Below are positions 25,512-34,554 of a stretch of 45,642 nucleotides of DNA, one piece after another. The stretch is taken from positions 1-45,642 of the forward strand of contig NZ_CALWFZ010000016.1 of the NCBI RefSeq assembly GCF_944377805.1, read 5' to 3'. Made by a program: the position numbers and the translations under genes. Source of the DNA: an uncultured Mediterraneibacter sp. Its GTDB lineage: Bacteria > Bacillota > Clostridia > Lachnospirales > Lachnospiraceae. The notes beneath the pieces were generated by a model that saw only the letters and a program-made list of their open reading frames with translations, was not told the origin of the DNA and made no database searches. Within the stretch, counting starts at the first letter, position 1; each line of letters starts with the position of its first letter.

Positions 25512-27230
25512 ATGAAGCAGATCACAGGGAATAAGTTATTAGTAAGAGCCTTAAAAGAAGAAGGCGTGGAGATGGTTTTCGGATACCCGGGAGCCTGTAC
25601 GCTTGACATCAGCGACGAACTGTATAAACAGAACGATATAAAAGTGATTCTTCCCCGGCATGAGCAGGCGCTGGTGCACGAGGCGGACGCTTACGCGAGA
25701 ACGACGGGGAAAGTCGGAGTGTGCCTGGTGACAAGCGGACCGGGAGCGACGAACCTTGTCACAGGTCTTGCCACAGCCAATTATGACAGTGTGCCGCTCG
25801 TCTGTTTTACAGGACAGGTGGCGAGACATCTGATCGGAAACGACGCGTTCCAGGAAGTCGACATCGTGGGGATCACCCGCAGCATTACAAAATATGGAGT
25901 AACCGTAAGAAACCGGGAAGATCTGGGACGGATCATCAAGGAGGCGTTTTATATCGCGAGAACAGGGCGCCCGGGTCCGGTGCTGATCGATCTTCCCAAA
26001 GACATGATGGGAGAGCTGGGCAGCGCAGAATATCCGAAGACAGTAAATATCCGGGGATATAAGCCGAATACCAGTGTTCACATGGGGCAGTTAAAGCGTG
26101 CCCTCAAGATGTTAAAGAAGGCGAAAAAGCCGTTGTTCCTCGCGGGGGGCGGCATAAATATTGCCCGTGCGAACAGAGAGTTTACGGAAGTGGTGAATAA
26201 GACAAACGTACCGGTTGTGACGACCATTATGGGGCGCGGAGCAGTGCCCACAGACCATCCTCTGTACATCGGAAATCTCGGAATGCACGGTCAGTATGCG
26301 TCGAATATGGCTGTGAGTGAGTGCGATCTGCTCTTTTCCATCGGAACAAGATTCAATGACCGCATCACAGGAAAACTTCACGCGTTCGCTCCGAACGCCC
26401 AGATTGTTCACATTGATATTGACACGGCGTCTATCTCAAGAAACATCCATGTGCATGTGCCGATTGTGGCAGACGCCTTTGAGGCTGTGACGAAGATGAA
26501 TGAGTATGTGGAGCCGTGTGAGACAAAGAAATGGGTAGAGCAGATCGGGTCGTGGAAGAAAGAACATCCGCTGACGATGAGAGATCGAGGGCAGATGAGC
26601 CCAATGGATATTATACAGGAGATGAACCGGCAGTTTGATGAGGCGATCATCACAACAGATGTGGGGCAGCACCAGATGCTTGTCACCCAGTACGCTCAGA
26701 TTAACGAGAAGAAACAGCTCGTCACCTCAGGAGGACTCGGGACGATGGGATACGGATTCCCGGCGGCGATCGGGGCAAAGCTTGGCAATCCCGACAGGCC
26801 TGTAATCTCAATATCGGGAGACGGCGGCATGCAGATGAATATTCAGGAATTTGCCACAGCGGTGCTCGAAGAACTGCCCCTTATCCTCTGTGTGTTCAAC
26901 AATGAATATTTAGGGATGGTGCGTCAGTGGCAGAAGCTGTTCTACGGGAAACGCTACGGCATGACAAATATGCGAGCCGGGGCGCAATACCGCAGGACAA
27001 ACGGGGAGGAGATGCCGGAGTACACGCCGGACTTTGTCAAACTGGCGGAGAGCTACGGAGCAAAAGGCCTTCGCGTGACGAAAAGAGAAGAGATCGCGGC
27101 AGCTTTTGAAGAAGCAAAGAAGAATACGAAGACACCAACATTGATCGAATTTATCATTGACCCGGAAGAGATGGTCTATCCGATGATCCAGCCGGGCGGA
27201 ACACTCGAAGAGATGATTATGGATTGTTAG
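25512..27230 (+). CDS. ilvB: Acetolactate synthase large (catalytic) subunit
   Basis: 572 residues. N-terminal ThDP pyrimidine domain (EGVEMVFGYPGA, then LPRHEQALVHEADAYARTTG with the catalytic Glu), central FAD-type domain, C-terminal ThDP/Mg site GDGGMQMNIQEFATAVLEEL near residue 436, then NNEYLGMVRQWQ. It condenses two pyruvates to acetolactate (valine, leucine) or pyruvate with 2-oxobutyrate (isoleucine). Controlled by the T-box leader; the small subunit follows 19 bases later. Confidence 0.95.
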   Translation: MKQITGNKLLVRALKEEGVEMVFGYPGACTLDISDELYKQNDIKVILPRHEQALVHEADAYARTTGKVGVCLVTSGPGATNLVTGLATANYDSVPLVCFTGQVARHLIGNDAFQEVDIVGITRSITKYGVTVRNREDLGRIIKEAFYIARTGRPGPVLIDLPKDMMGELGSAEYPKTVNIRGYKPNTSVHMGQLKRALKMLKKAKKPLFLAGGGINIARANREFTEVVNKTNVPVVTTIMGRGAVPTDHPLYIGNLGMHGQYASNMAVSECDLLFSIGTRFNDRITGKLHAFAPNAQIVHIDIDTASISRNIHVHVPIVADAFEAVTKMNEYVEPCETKKWVEQIGSWKKEHPLTMRDRGQMSPMDIIQEMNRQFDEAIITTDVGQHQMLVTQYAQINEKKQLVTSGGLGTMGYGFPAAIGAKLGNPDRPVISISGDGGMQMNIQEFATAVLEELPLILCVFNNEYLGMVRQWQKLFYGKRYGMTNMRAGAQYRRTNGEEMPEYTPDFVKLAESYGAKGLRVTKREEIAAAFEEAKKNTKTPTLIEFIIDPEEMVYPMIQPGGTLEEMIMDC

Positions 27231-27249
27231 AGAAAGGAGTGCGTGAAAA

Positions 27250-27759
27250 ATGGATAACAATATGAAAAAGAGATGGATTTCCCTTTATGTAGAAAATCAG
27301 GTGGGCGTGCTCTCCAAGATCTCCGGCCTGTTCTCCGGCAAGTGTTACAATCTGGACAGTCTGACTGTGGGAACGACGGAGGACCCGACGGTGTCGAGAA
27401 TGACTATTGCCACCGTCAGCGATGACGAGACGTTTGAACAGATTAAAAAGCAGCTCAACCGCATGATCGAAGTGATCAAGGTGATTGATTTTACTGACAT
27501 TTTCGTCAGGATGAAAGAGATTCTCTATGTGAAAGTATTTAAATGTTCTCCCGCCGATAAAGTGGAAGTGTTTCAGATCGCAGAGACATTCAAGGCGAAA
27601 GTGATCGACTACGGAAAGGACAGCGTGCTTGTGGAGTTTGTGCAGACCGCCACGAAGAATGACGCGGTGGTGAAGCTGATGAAAGAAGAGTTCAAGAGTA
27701 TCGAAGTCGTGAGGGGCGGAAGCGTTGGAATCGAATCGATCAGTATGATGGAACGATAA
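27250..27759 (+). CDS. ilvN: Acetolactate synthase small (regulatory) subunit
   Basis: 169 residues. N-terminal ACT domain (WISLYVENQVGVLSKISGLFSGKCYNL, then VSRMTIA) and a C-terminal ACT-like domain (VEVFQIAETFKAKVIDYGKDSVLVEF). It activates IlvB and confers feedback inhibition by valine. AAGGAG lies 12 bases upstream of the ATG. Confidence 0.93.
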   Translation: MDNNMKKRWISLYVENQVGVLSKISGLFSGKCYNLDSLTVGTTEDPTVSRMTIATVSDDETFEQIKKQLNRMIEVIKVIDFTDIFVRMKEILYVKVFKCSPADKVEVFQIAETFKAKVIDYGKDSVLVEFVQTATKNDAVVKLMKEEFKSIEVVRGGSVGIESISMMER

Positions 27760-27773
27760 AACCGAGCGCACTC

Positions 27774-27802
27774 TTGATTTTTATTAATCATCGTATTATA
27801 AT
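27774..27802 (+). promoter_or_regulatory. Predicted internal promoter ahead of ilvE
   Basis: TTGATT (27774-27779), 17-base spacer, TATAAT (27797-27802), beginning 15 bases after the ilvN stop. It would allow ilvE and the RpiR gene to be expressed without the T-box. Confidence 0.65.
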
Positions 27803-27850
27803 GTCACCGTAAAGTAATGACAGGCTTTTCCAAGCAGAGGAGGATACACA

Positions 27851-28876
27851 ATGGAGAAGAAAAAACTTGACTGGGAAAATATGGGATTTAACTACATGCA
27901 GACTGACAAGAGGTATGTAGCAAATTATAAAGACGGCAGATGGGACGATGGAGCGCTGACAGATGACGCGAATATCGTTATGAACGAGTGTGCGGGAGTG
28001 CTTCAGTACGCGCAGACTGTATTCGAGGGACTGAAGGCGTATACGACAGAGGACGGACGCATCGTGACTTTTCGTCCGGATCTGAATGCATCCCGGATGG
28101 TGGATTCCGCGAAAAGGCTTGAGATGCCGCCGTTTTCGGAGGAACGTTTTATAGACGCGGTCGTTCAGACTGTTAAGGCGAACGCGGCGTATGTTCCTCC
28201 ATACGGATCCGGAGCGACTCTGTACATCAGACCGTATATGTTCGGGATCAATCCGGTTATCGGCGTGAAGCCGGCTGACGAGTATCAGTTCAGGGTTTTC
28301 ACAACTCCGGTTGGCCCGTATTTTAAGGGAGGAGCGAAACCGATTACGATTTGCGTTTCGGATTTTGACCGTGCGGCTCCGCGCGGAACAGGACATATCA
28401 AGGCGGGCCTGAACTACGCGATGAGCCTTCATGCCATCGTGACAGCGCATGCGAACGGCTTTGACGAGAACATGTATCTTGACTCTGCAACAAGAACGAA
28501 AGTAGAAGAAACAGGCGGCGCGAACTTTATTTTCGTCACAAAAGACAATAAGATCGTAACGCCTCACTCCGACACGATTCTCCCGTCTATCACAAGAAGA
28601 TCGCTCATGTATGTGGCCGAGCATTATCTTGGTCTGGAAGTAGAGGAGAGAGACGTATACTTTGACGAGGTGAAAGACTTCGCGGAGTGCGGTCTGTGCG
28701 GAACGGCAGCTGTGATCTCCCCGGTAGGAAAGATCGTAAATCACGGGGAAGAAATCTGCCTGCCAAGCGGCATGGAAAAGATGGGCCCAACGACCCGGAA
28801 ACTGTACGACACTCTGACCGGCATTCAGATGGGACAGATCGAAGCTCCTGAAGGATGGATCAAAGTGATTGAATAA
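27851..28876 (+). CDS. ilvE: Branched-chain amino acid aminotransferase
   Basis: 341 residues, type II BCAT of fold class IV. The PLP lysine is predicted as Lys184 in RGTGHIKAGLNYAMSL; EETGGANFIFV and the FAECGLCGTAAVISPVG motif are typical. It transfers the amino group between glutamate and the oxo-acids of leucine, isoleucine and valine. Strong ribosome site GAGGAGG. Confidence 0.94.
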   Translation: MEKKKLDWENMGFNYMQTDKRYVANYKDGRWDDGALTDDANIVMNECAGVLQYAQTVFEGLKAYTTEDGRIVTFRPDLNASRMVDSAKRLEMPPFSEERFIDAVVQTVKANAAYVPPYGSGATLYIRPYMFGINPVIGVKPADEYQFRVFTTPVGPYFKGGAKPITICVSDFDRAAPRGTGHIKAGLNYAMSLHAIVTAHANGFDENMYLDSATRTKVEETGGANFIFVTKDNKIVTPHSDTILPSITRRSLMYVAEHYLGLEVEERDVYFDEVKDFAECGLCGTAAVISPVGKIVNHGEEICLPSGMEKMGPTTRKLYDTLTGIQMGQIEAPEGWIKVIE

Positions 28877-28887
28877 AAGGTGATAAA

Positions 28888-29685
28888 ATGTATATTGTAG
28901 CATACCGGCTGATCAATCTGAGAAACACATCGGGACGGGATTCTACGGACGCCTATATAGCTGAAGTCCTGTTGGAAAATATAAATGAGATAGATCAGAT
29001 GTCCATAGAGAAAGTCGCGGAACTTTGCAGTATATCCAAATCAAAGCTCTCAAAATTCGTAAAAAAGATCGGATTTGACGACTATAAAGAGTTCCGAGAT
29101 CTTGTGAAAAATGAGAAGTACAGGTCAGGGTACTATGGGTATGAGGATAAACTTCCTATGGGGCGTTATATGGCCAGAGAGGGGTGGGATTCCTATATCC
29201 AGATCCTGCGTCGCGACCTGGACTGCCTGACAGACAGAATGGACATGAATATGGTTCGTACGCTGGCCGCGGCTATTCATAAACACACGGAAGTAGCGGC
29301 GTTTGGCAGCGTATATTCCCAGACTGTGGCGATTGATTTTATGTACCGTATGGCTGAAGAGGGCAAGATCATACGCACATATACCTATGATCTTGCCCAG
29401 GAAGACTATATGAAAAATATGGATGAAGACACTCTGGTCATTATATTTTCCAATTCCGGTCAGTACCTCTACGGAGACGGTATGAGACTGCAGGGGTATT
29501 TTAAGACGTATCTGAAGCGGACAAAAGGAGAGATTGCTCTGATTACTTCAAACGAGGAAGCCGCTTCGGACCCCATCGTCAAATATCCCATTTTATATAC
29601 ATTTGCTACCAATGTCCACGGCCATCCGCTGGCAGAGCGCCTGGTTATGGAACTGATTATTTCGGAGTACAAAAAGCTTGGGTGA
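28888..29685 (+). CDS. RpiR/MurR-family transcriptional regulator
   Basis: 265 residues. N-terminal HTH_6 domain (MSIEKVAELCSISKSKLSKFVKKIGFDDYKEF, about residues 38-72) and a C-terminal SIS sugar-phosphate-binding domain (about 125-250: HTEVAAFGS, then TLVIIFSNSGQ). Such regulators sense phosphosugars and control nearby sugar genes. It starts 11 bases after ilvE with AAAGGTG as ribosome site. The most plausible target is the fucosidase/PTS operon about 1 kb downstream, not the ilv genes; this is inference. It overlaps cutC tail to tail by 29 bases. Confidence 0.88.
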   Translation: MYIVAYRLINLRNTSGRDSTDAYIAEVLLENINEIDQMSIEKVAELCSISKSKLSKFVKKIGFDDYKEFRDLVKNEKYRSGYYGYEDKLPMGRYMAREGWDSYIQILRRDLDCLTDRMDMNMVRTLAAAIHKHTEVAAFGSVYSQTVAIDFMYRMAEEGKIIRTYTYDLAQEDYMKNMDEDTLVIIFSNSGQYLYGDGMRLQGYFKTYLKRTKGEIALITSNEEAASDPIVKYPILYTFATNVHGHPLAERLVMELIISEYKKLG

Positions 29686-30418
29686 GGTATTCCACTGCGT
29701 CTCTGACGCGTGAACTGTCTGTGCGCAGCAGCTTGTATTCATCCCTCTCGGGAAGGCCCATGCTCGCGCCCGGCCTGCGATAAGTGAGAGCGCTGTCAAC
29801 CTCGATTTTTCCTGACATATGGTAGGAAGAGATTCCCGTATAGGGAACAAGCTTTTCAATAACATCCCGACAGATACCGCCGGCGGCAAGGATCTCGATC
29901 CTGCCCCGGCTTTTTTCATGCAGAGTCTTAAGCATGTCGCGCCCCTCCCAGGCGGTGGGTTCCTGGCCGCTTGTCAGGATCGTATCATATCCAAGATCAA
30001 TCATCTCTTCTAAGCCTTTTATGGGATCAAGGCAGACGTCAAACGCCCTGTGAAGCGCAATCTCCATGTTTCCGGCCGCTTTTTTGAGCCGTGAGAGTTC
30101 CGTTGTATTGAGCGTACCGTCAGAGTTGAGGGCGCCGACTACGACGCCGTCCGCGCCCTCATCGCGAAACATTTCGACTTCCTCTTTCATCTCATCGCAT
30201 TCGTAACTGCTGAAGCAGTAGTCTCCGTAACGGGGACGGAGAAGCACTCTGATTTTCAGATTCGTATACTTTCTGATCTGGCGAAACAGAGGGAGGGAAG
30301 GAGATACCCCTCCGATCACGAGATCACTGCACAGTTCAACGCGGCTTGCGCCGCCTTTTTCCGCCGCGAGAGCGGACTCCACACAATCCACACAAGTTTC
30401 AAGAATGTAATTTCCCAT
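29657..30418 (-). CDS. cutC: CutC family protein
   Basis: 253 residues, complete TIM-barrel CutC: ETCVDCVESALAAEKGGASRVELCS at the N-terminus, VLLRPRYGDYCFS, GADGVVVGALNSDGTLN, ALHRAFDVC, DTILTSGQEPTAWEG and ILAAGGI. Historically named for copper tolerance in E. coli; that role is disputed and the reaction is unknown. No other copper genes are nearby; its neighbours handle sugars, which fits the view that it may act on a sugar-like substrate. It shares a 246-bp upstream region with the divergent fucosidase operon. Confidence 0.92.
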   Translation of the reverse strand: MGNYILETCVDCVESALAAEKGGASRVELCSDLVIGGVSPSLPLFRQIRKYTNLKIRVLLRPRYGDYCFSSYECDEMKEEVEMFRDEGADGVVVGALNSDGTLNTTELSRLKKAAGNMEIALHRAFDVCLDPIKGLEEMIDLGYDTILTSGQEPTAWEGRDMLKTLHEKSRGRIEILAAGGICRDVIEKLVPYTGISSYHMSGKIEVDSALTYRRPGASMGLPERDEYKLLRTDSSRVRDAVEYLTQAFCTPK

Positions 30419-30515
30419 TATAAATCACCTCATTTTCATTATTTTACTGACTGTAGTTTTCTGATTGACGAGTATAGCACAAAAATACCGTTATGAATAT
30501 ATGAAACAGAGAAAT

Positions 30516-30636
30516 TATGCATATTTAACAAAAATATTACACAAAAATATAAATTGTGCATAAATAAGTTTCCAAAATGTGAAATTTCTAATATTAAAAA
30601 ATAAAAAATCTATAATAAAGACAGTTGTTATGCATA
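30516..30636 (+). promoter_or_regulatory. Control region of the fucosidase/PTS operon with three TGCATA sites
   Basis: TGCATA occurs at 30518-30523, 30557-30562 and 30631-30636; the first and last are inside the 8-bp palindrome TATGCATA. A TATAAT -10 lies at 30611-30616 with only a poor -35 (CTAATA, 30588-30593), as expected for a regulated promoter. The repeats flank the promoter and are candidate binding sites for the RpiR-type regulator. Confidence 0.45.
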
Positions 30637-30664
30637 GCAAATGAAACAGAAAGGAAGTAGAAGG

Positions 30665-32014
30665 ATGGAATGTAAGGACATTTATGAGTGGCCGGAAAAT
30701 TACGGTAACCCGGACTGGTTCATCCATGACCGCTTCGGCCTGTTTATCCATTTCGGACTGTTCTCGGCAGCGGCGAGACACGAATGGGTAATGACGCTGG
30801 AGCAGATCGGAATAGAGGAGTATCAGAAATATTTTGACAACTTTAATCCGGATATGTTCGACGCAAAGAAGTGGGCAAGGATGGCAAAAGAGGCGGGATT
30901 TCGATACGCGGTTCTCACTGCGAAGCACCACGAAGGTTTTGCCCTCTGGGATACGCAGCTTTCCGATTACAAGATTACGAATACAAAGTTCGGAAGAGAT
31001 ATTGTAGGGGAATACATAGAAGCATTCCGCGCGGAAGGCCTTAAAGTGGGGATCTATTTTTCGCTGCTCGACTGGTATCATCCGGATTTTCTCGTTGACG
31101 GCTATCATCCGGAGAGAAATAACAAAGAATATATCGAAAGTCATCCGGGAGATATGGAATCATACAGAAAGTTCATGCACGGACAGGTGAAAGAACTTCT
31201 TACAAACTATGGAAAAATCGACTACATCTGGTTTGACTTTTCTTATCCGCAGCGTGACTGGGGGGATTCCGTAGGGAAAGGAAAGGATGACTGGGGGTCG
31301 GAAGAGCTGGAGAAAATGATCCTTTCCATCCAGCCGGACATCATCATCAATGACAGACTGGGGCTTGGCCGCGGCGTTGGAACCCCGGAGCAGTATCAGA
31401 GAAGTTCAAAAGCTGACAGCGACGGAAAACCGATTGTGTGGGAAGCGTGCCAGACCCTCAATAACAGCTGGGGATATGACAGGGATAACCTGAACTGGAA
31501 GTCATCGGAGATGGTGATTAAACTTCTGATTGATACAGTATCAAAAGGCGGAAATATGCTCCTTAATATCGGTCCAAACGGACGTGGAGAGATCGACAGA
31601 CGCACAATGGAGATCATGGATGACGTCAGAGAGTGGATGAGGCTTCACAGCGAGTCCGTCTACGGATGCGGGCCGAGTGAATACGAAGCTCCTGCTGACG
31701 CCAGATTTACCCAGAGAGGAAACCGCCTGTATCTTCATCTGTTCTCCTGGCCGTACCGCTCACTGCTGATCAACGGCCTGGGGGGAGAAGTTGAATATGC
31801 ACAGCTTCTCAACGACCATTCTGAGATCAAATATATCCAGGATGAGGGTCTTTCGGGAAAGAGAAAATCCCACAAAGACCTGAATAAGGAAGTAACCGAG
31901 ATTCATATTAAGGATAAATTCGAGGATAAGGCAATGCTCATCACTCTGCCGGTGCAGAAACCGGATGTGATTGTGCCGGTCATTGAATTTGTCCTGAAAG
32001 AACAGGAGGACTAA
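30665..32014 (+). CDS. GH29 alpha-L-fucosidase, intracellular
   Basis: 449 residues from ATG 30665 (an in-frame ATG at 30641 has no ribosome site; AAAGGA and AAGG lie before 30665). GH29 features: WFIHDRFGLFIHFGLFS, FRYAVLTAKHHEGFALWDT, GIYFSLLDWYHPDF and the nucleophile motif YIWFDFSYP with predicted Asp191, then NMLLNIGPNGRGEID. No signal peptide, so it works inside the cell on imported fucosides. Three bases separate it from the PTS EIIAB gene. The cognate substrate may be a fucosyl disaccharide, as in the alf operon of Lacticaseibacillus casei (fucosidase plus mannose-family PTS). Confidence 0.9.
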   Translation: MECKDIYEWPENYGNPDWFIHDRFGLFIHFGLFSAAARHEWVMTLEQIGIEEYQKYFDNFNPDMFDAKKWARMAKEAGFRYAVLTAKHHEGFALWDTQLSDYKITNTKFGRDIVGEYIEAFRAEGLKVGIYFSLLDWYHPDFLVDGYHPERNNKEYIESHPGDMESYRKFMHGQVKELLTNYGKIDYIWFDFSYPQRDWGDSVGKGKDDWGSEELEKMILSIQPDIIINDRLGLGRGVGTPEQYQRSSKADSDGKPIVWEACQTLNNSWGYDRDNLNWKSSEMVIKLLIDTVSKGGNMLLNIGPNGRGEIDRRTMEIMDDVREWMRLHSESVYGCGPSEYEAPADARFTQRGNRLYLHLFSWPYRSLLINGLGGEVEYAQLLNDHSEIKYIQDEGLSGKRKSHKDLNKEVTEIHIKDKFEDKAMLITLPVQKPDVIVPVIEFVLKEQED

Positions 32015-32017
32015 CAC

Positions 32018-32911
32018 ATGTATTATATTATTGCCGGACACGGCGCATATGCGGAAGCGTGCAAATCAAGCTGTGAGATGATCACGGGAGCCGCGCCGTC
32101 ATTTGTGCCCGTCATATTTACTGATGACATGACCAAAGAGGCTGTCGAGCAGAAATACGAAGAGATCCTTGCTGAGAAAGGAGCCGACCAGTGCGCGGCG
32201 ATTATTGCGGATCTTCCAGGCGGCACTCCGTACAACGCGGCCATGAGGATCGTGGCAGAGCATAAGAATATCCAGCTCACAGCGGGCCTGTGCCAGCAGC
32301 TTTTAGTTCTGTTAAATTCCGGGGAAAACCTGGCAGACGCCATCGCGCAGACCGGGGAGATTTTCGGGAACGCTGGCGTAAAAAAAGATGTCAGGAAAGC
32401 GCAGGCAAAGGCTCCGGCAGAGCCGGTTGAGAAAAACGGGATCGTCAACTTCCGCCTGGATGAGAGACTGATCCACGGACAGGTGGCAACCTACTGGACA
32501 CGTACGCTCCAGGCAGACCGGATTATCGTGGCGGACGACGACGTGCTCAAAGACCAGATCGGGATGGAAGCGCTCAAAGCCGCGGTTCCCTCAGGCGTAC
32601 ATCTGAGTATCCTCTCGGTGGATAATGCCGCTAAGAGACTGAACGAGGGCCGCTACAGCGGACAGAGAGTATTCCTGATTGTGAATAAGCCAAAGACAAT
32701 CAGCCGCATGCTTGACGCAGGACTGAAAGTAAAAGAAGTAAACATCGGAAACATGGGAGAGAAAGAGGGAAGGAAGCAGATCAAGAAATCTGTCTACTGT
32801 ACTCCTGACGAGATCGCTGAGATTAAGAGCATGGAAGAAAAAGGCGTACAGGTATACGCCCAGATGGTTCCGAATGACGAGAAAAAGACATTTGAGTCTT
32901 ATCTGAATTAG
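32018..32911 (+). CDS. PTS mannose-family EIIA-EIIB fusion
   Basis: 297 residues. EIIA domain residues 1-120 with phosphorylation site His8 in IAGHGAYAEA; an Ala/Lys/Pro linker at about 122-140; EIIB domain from about 143 with the phospho-His motif DERLIHGQVATYW (His153). It relays phosphate from HPr to the incoming sugar. Fused A-B order is as in E. coli ManX. AGGAGG precedes the ATG. Confidence 0.93.
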   Translation: MYYIIAGHGAYAEACKSSCEMITGAAPSFVPVIFTDDMTKEAVEQKYEEILAEKGADQCAAIIADLPGGTPYNAAMRIVAEHKNIQLTAGLCQQLLVLLNSGENLADAIAQTGEIFGNAGVKKDVRKAQAKAPAEPVEKNGIVNFRLDERLIHGQVATYWTRTLQADRIIVADDDVLKDQIGMEALKAAVPSGVHLSILSVDNAAKRLNEGRYSGQRVFLIVNKPKTISRMLDAGLKVKEVNIGNMGEKEGRKQIKKSVYCTPDEIAEIKSMEEKGVQVYAQMVPNDEKKTFESYLN

Positions 32912-32931
32912 GTAAAAGGAGGCTAAAAAGT

Positions 32932-33735
32932 ATGGAAATACAGTTATGGCAGATTATTGCACTTACGATCTTATCAATGATCCTTATCTGGGACAGCCTT
33001 TCAACGGCGATCTTCGACGGGAAACCGCTGTTCGCGGGTATTCTTTCCGGTATCATCATGGGCGATGTGGCGACAGGTCTTGCTGTCGGGGCAACACTTC
33101 AGCTGATGGTGCTCGGCGTCGGAACATACGGCGGCTCTTCCATGCCGGACTACCTGACCGGCGCGATTATCGGTACAGTGTTCGCGGTGACATCAGGACA
33201 GGGCGTGGATTTTGGTATCGGACTTGCAGTACCGGTTGGACTTCTCATGGTCAACCTGGATGTGCTGGCACGTTTCTGTAACGTATTCTTTGCCAAGAGA
33301 GTCGAGGCGGCGATTGAGAGAATGGACTACAGGGCAATCGCCCGCAACACATGGCTTGGCATGGTTCCCTGGGGCCTCTCCAGAGCGCTTCCGATCTTCA
33401 TCATGCTGATCTTTGGCGAGGATATTGTAAACGCGCTTGTCAACTATATGCCGGATTGGCTTACAGGCGGCTTAAGCGTAGCGGGCGGACTTCTCCCGGC
33501 AGTCGGTATCGCGATCCTTCTTCGTTATCTGCCTGTTAAGAAGTACATCTCTTTCCTGCTTCTCGGGTTCTTCCTGGCAGCATATCTGTCAGTGCCGATG
33601 GTAGGTGTTGCGATCTTCGGAGTCGCAATGGCAGTCCTTGAGTTTAAAAAGAATATCAACAGTAACCAGGTAGCAGTCGCAGCAAATGCTGTAGATTCAC
33701 AGGAGGGACTTATAGATGGAGAATATGAAGACTAA
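32932..33735 (+). CDS. PTS mannose-family EIIC membrane subunit
   Basis: 267 residues with about seven hydrophobic segments. The FDGKPLFAGILSGIIMGDVATGLAVGATLQLM region is typical of the mannose/sorbose EIIC family. Forms the sugar channel together with EIID. Strong AAGGAGG ribosome site; overlaps EIID by 20 bases. Confidence 0.92.
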   Translation: MEIQLWQIIALTILSMILIWDSLSTAIFDGKPLFAGILSGIIMGDVATGLAVGATLQLMVLGVGTYGGSSMPDYLTGAIIGTVFAVTSGQGVDFGIGLAVPVGLLMVNLDVLARFCNVFFAKRVEAAIERMDYRAIARNTWLGMVPWGLSRALPIFIMLIFGEDIVNALVNYMPDWLTGGLSVAGGLLPAVGIAILLRYLPVKKYISFLLLGFFLAAYLSVPMVGVAIFGVAMAVLEFKKNINSNQVAVAANAVDSQEGLIDGEYED

Positions 33736-34528
33736 CGAGACAAAGCTCACGAAAAAAGATATAAGCAGCGTCAGCAGGCGTTGGATCATGGGTTCGCAGA
33801 TCACATGGAACTATGAGAAACAGATGGCAGTCGGATACCTCTGGGCAATGCTCCCGATCATCCGCAAACTCTATAAGAAACCGGAAGAACAAAAAGAGAT
33901 GTTAAAGACACATGTACAGTTCTTTAACACGACTCCTCACATGGGAGCTTTTATCTGCGGCATCGATGCGGCGACAGAGGAAGCGGAAGGATATAAGGCA
34001 AAAGAAACGGTAAAAGGTCTTAAGACAGGTCTGATGGGCCCGTTCGCCGGAGTAGGCGACACGCTGTTCGGCGTGCTCTTCCCGACAATTTTCGGTTCCA
34101 TTGCGGCATATATGGCACAGGAAGGCAATATAGCAGGAGCGGTTATCTGGCTGATCGTCAATATCGCGATTCTATGCCTGAGATACTTTACGGCGGGAAT
34201 CGGATACCGTGAAGGCTCCAAGATTATCACATCCGCGAAAGATAAACTGGACGCTCTTACAGCAGCGGCGACACTTCTTGGTGTAACTGTAGTCGGCGCC
34301 CTCGTATCAACTGTGGTAAGAGCTAACGCAACCGCAAGCTTCACAAGCGGCGAGGTCACCGTAAGCGGACAGGAGATTCTGGATCAGATCATGCCATGCC
34401 TGATTCCGGCGGCAGTGGTAGCGTTTATCTACTGGCTCCTCGGCAGAAAGAGAATGACCTCTACAAAAGCGATCATCCTTGTGATGGTGCTTTCCATCAT
34501 TCTGTACGCGCTGGGAATTCTTGGATAA
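33716..34528 (+). CDS. PTS mannose-family EIID membrane subunit
   Basis: 270 residues. N-terminal cytosolic part with RRWIMGSQITWNYEKQMAVGYLWAMLPIIRKLY and FFNTTPHMGAFICG, both hallmark EIID segments, then LMGPFAGVGDTLF and three to four C-terminal membrane helices. AGGAGGG lies 8 bases before ATG 33716 inside the EIIC gene, so the overlap start is used. Confidence 0.92.
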   Translation: MENMKTNETKLTKKDISSVSRRWIMGSQITWNYEKQMAVGYLWAMLPIIRKLYKKPEEQKEMLKTHVQFFNTTPHMGAFICGIDAATEEAEGYKAKETVKGLKTGLMGPFAGVGDTLFGVLFPTIFGSIAAYMAQEGNIAGAVIWLIVNIAILCLRYFTAGIGYREGSKIITSAKDKLDALTAAATLLGVTVVGALVSTVVRANATASFTSGEVTVSGQEILDQIMPCLIPAAVVAFIYWLLGRKRMTSTKAIILVMVLSIILYALGILG

Positions 34529-34554
34529 AATAAGAGTAATTTCAGGAGAAAACT

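Noticed and set aside
27788-28903. Long open frame (371 codons) antisense to ilvE
   Set aside because: Opposite a well-conserved aminotransferase; Arg/Cys/His-rich translation without domain features.
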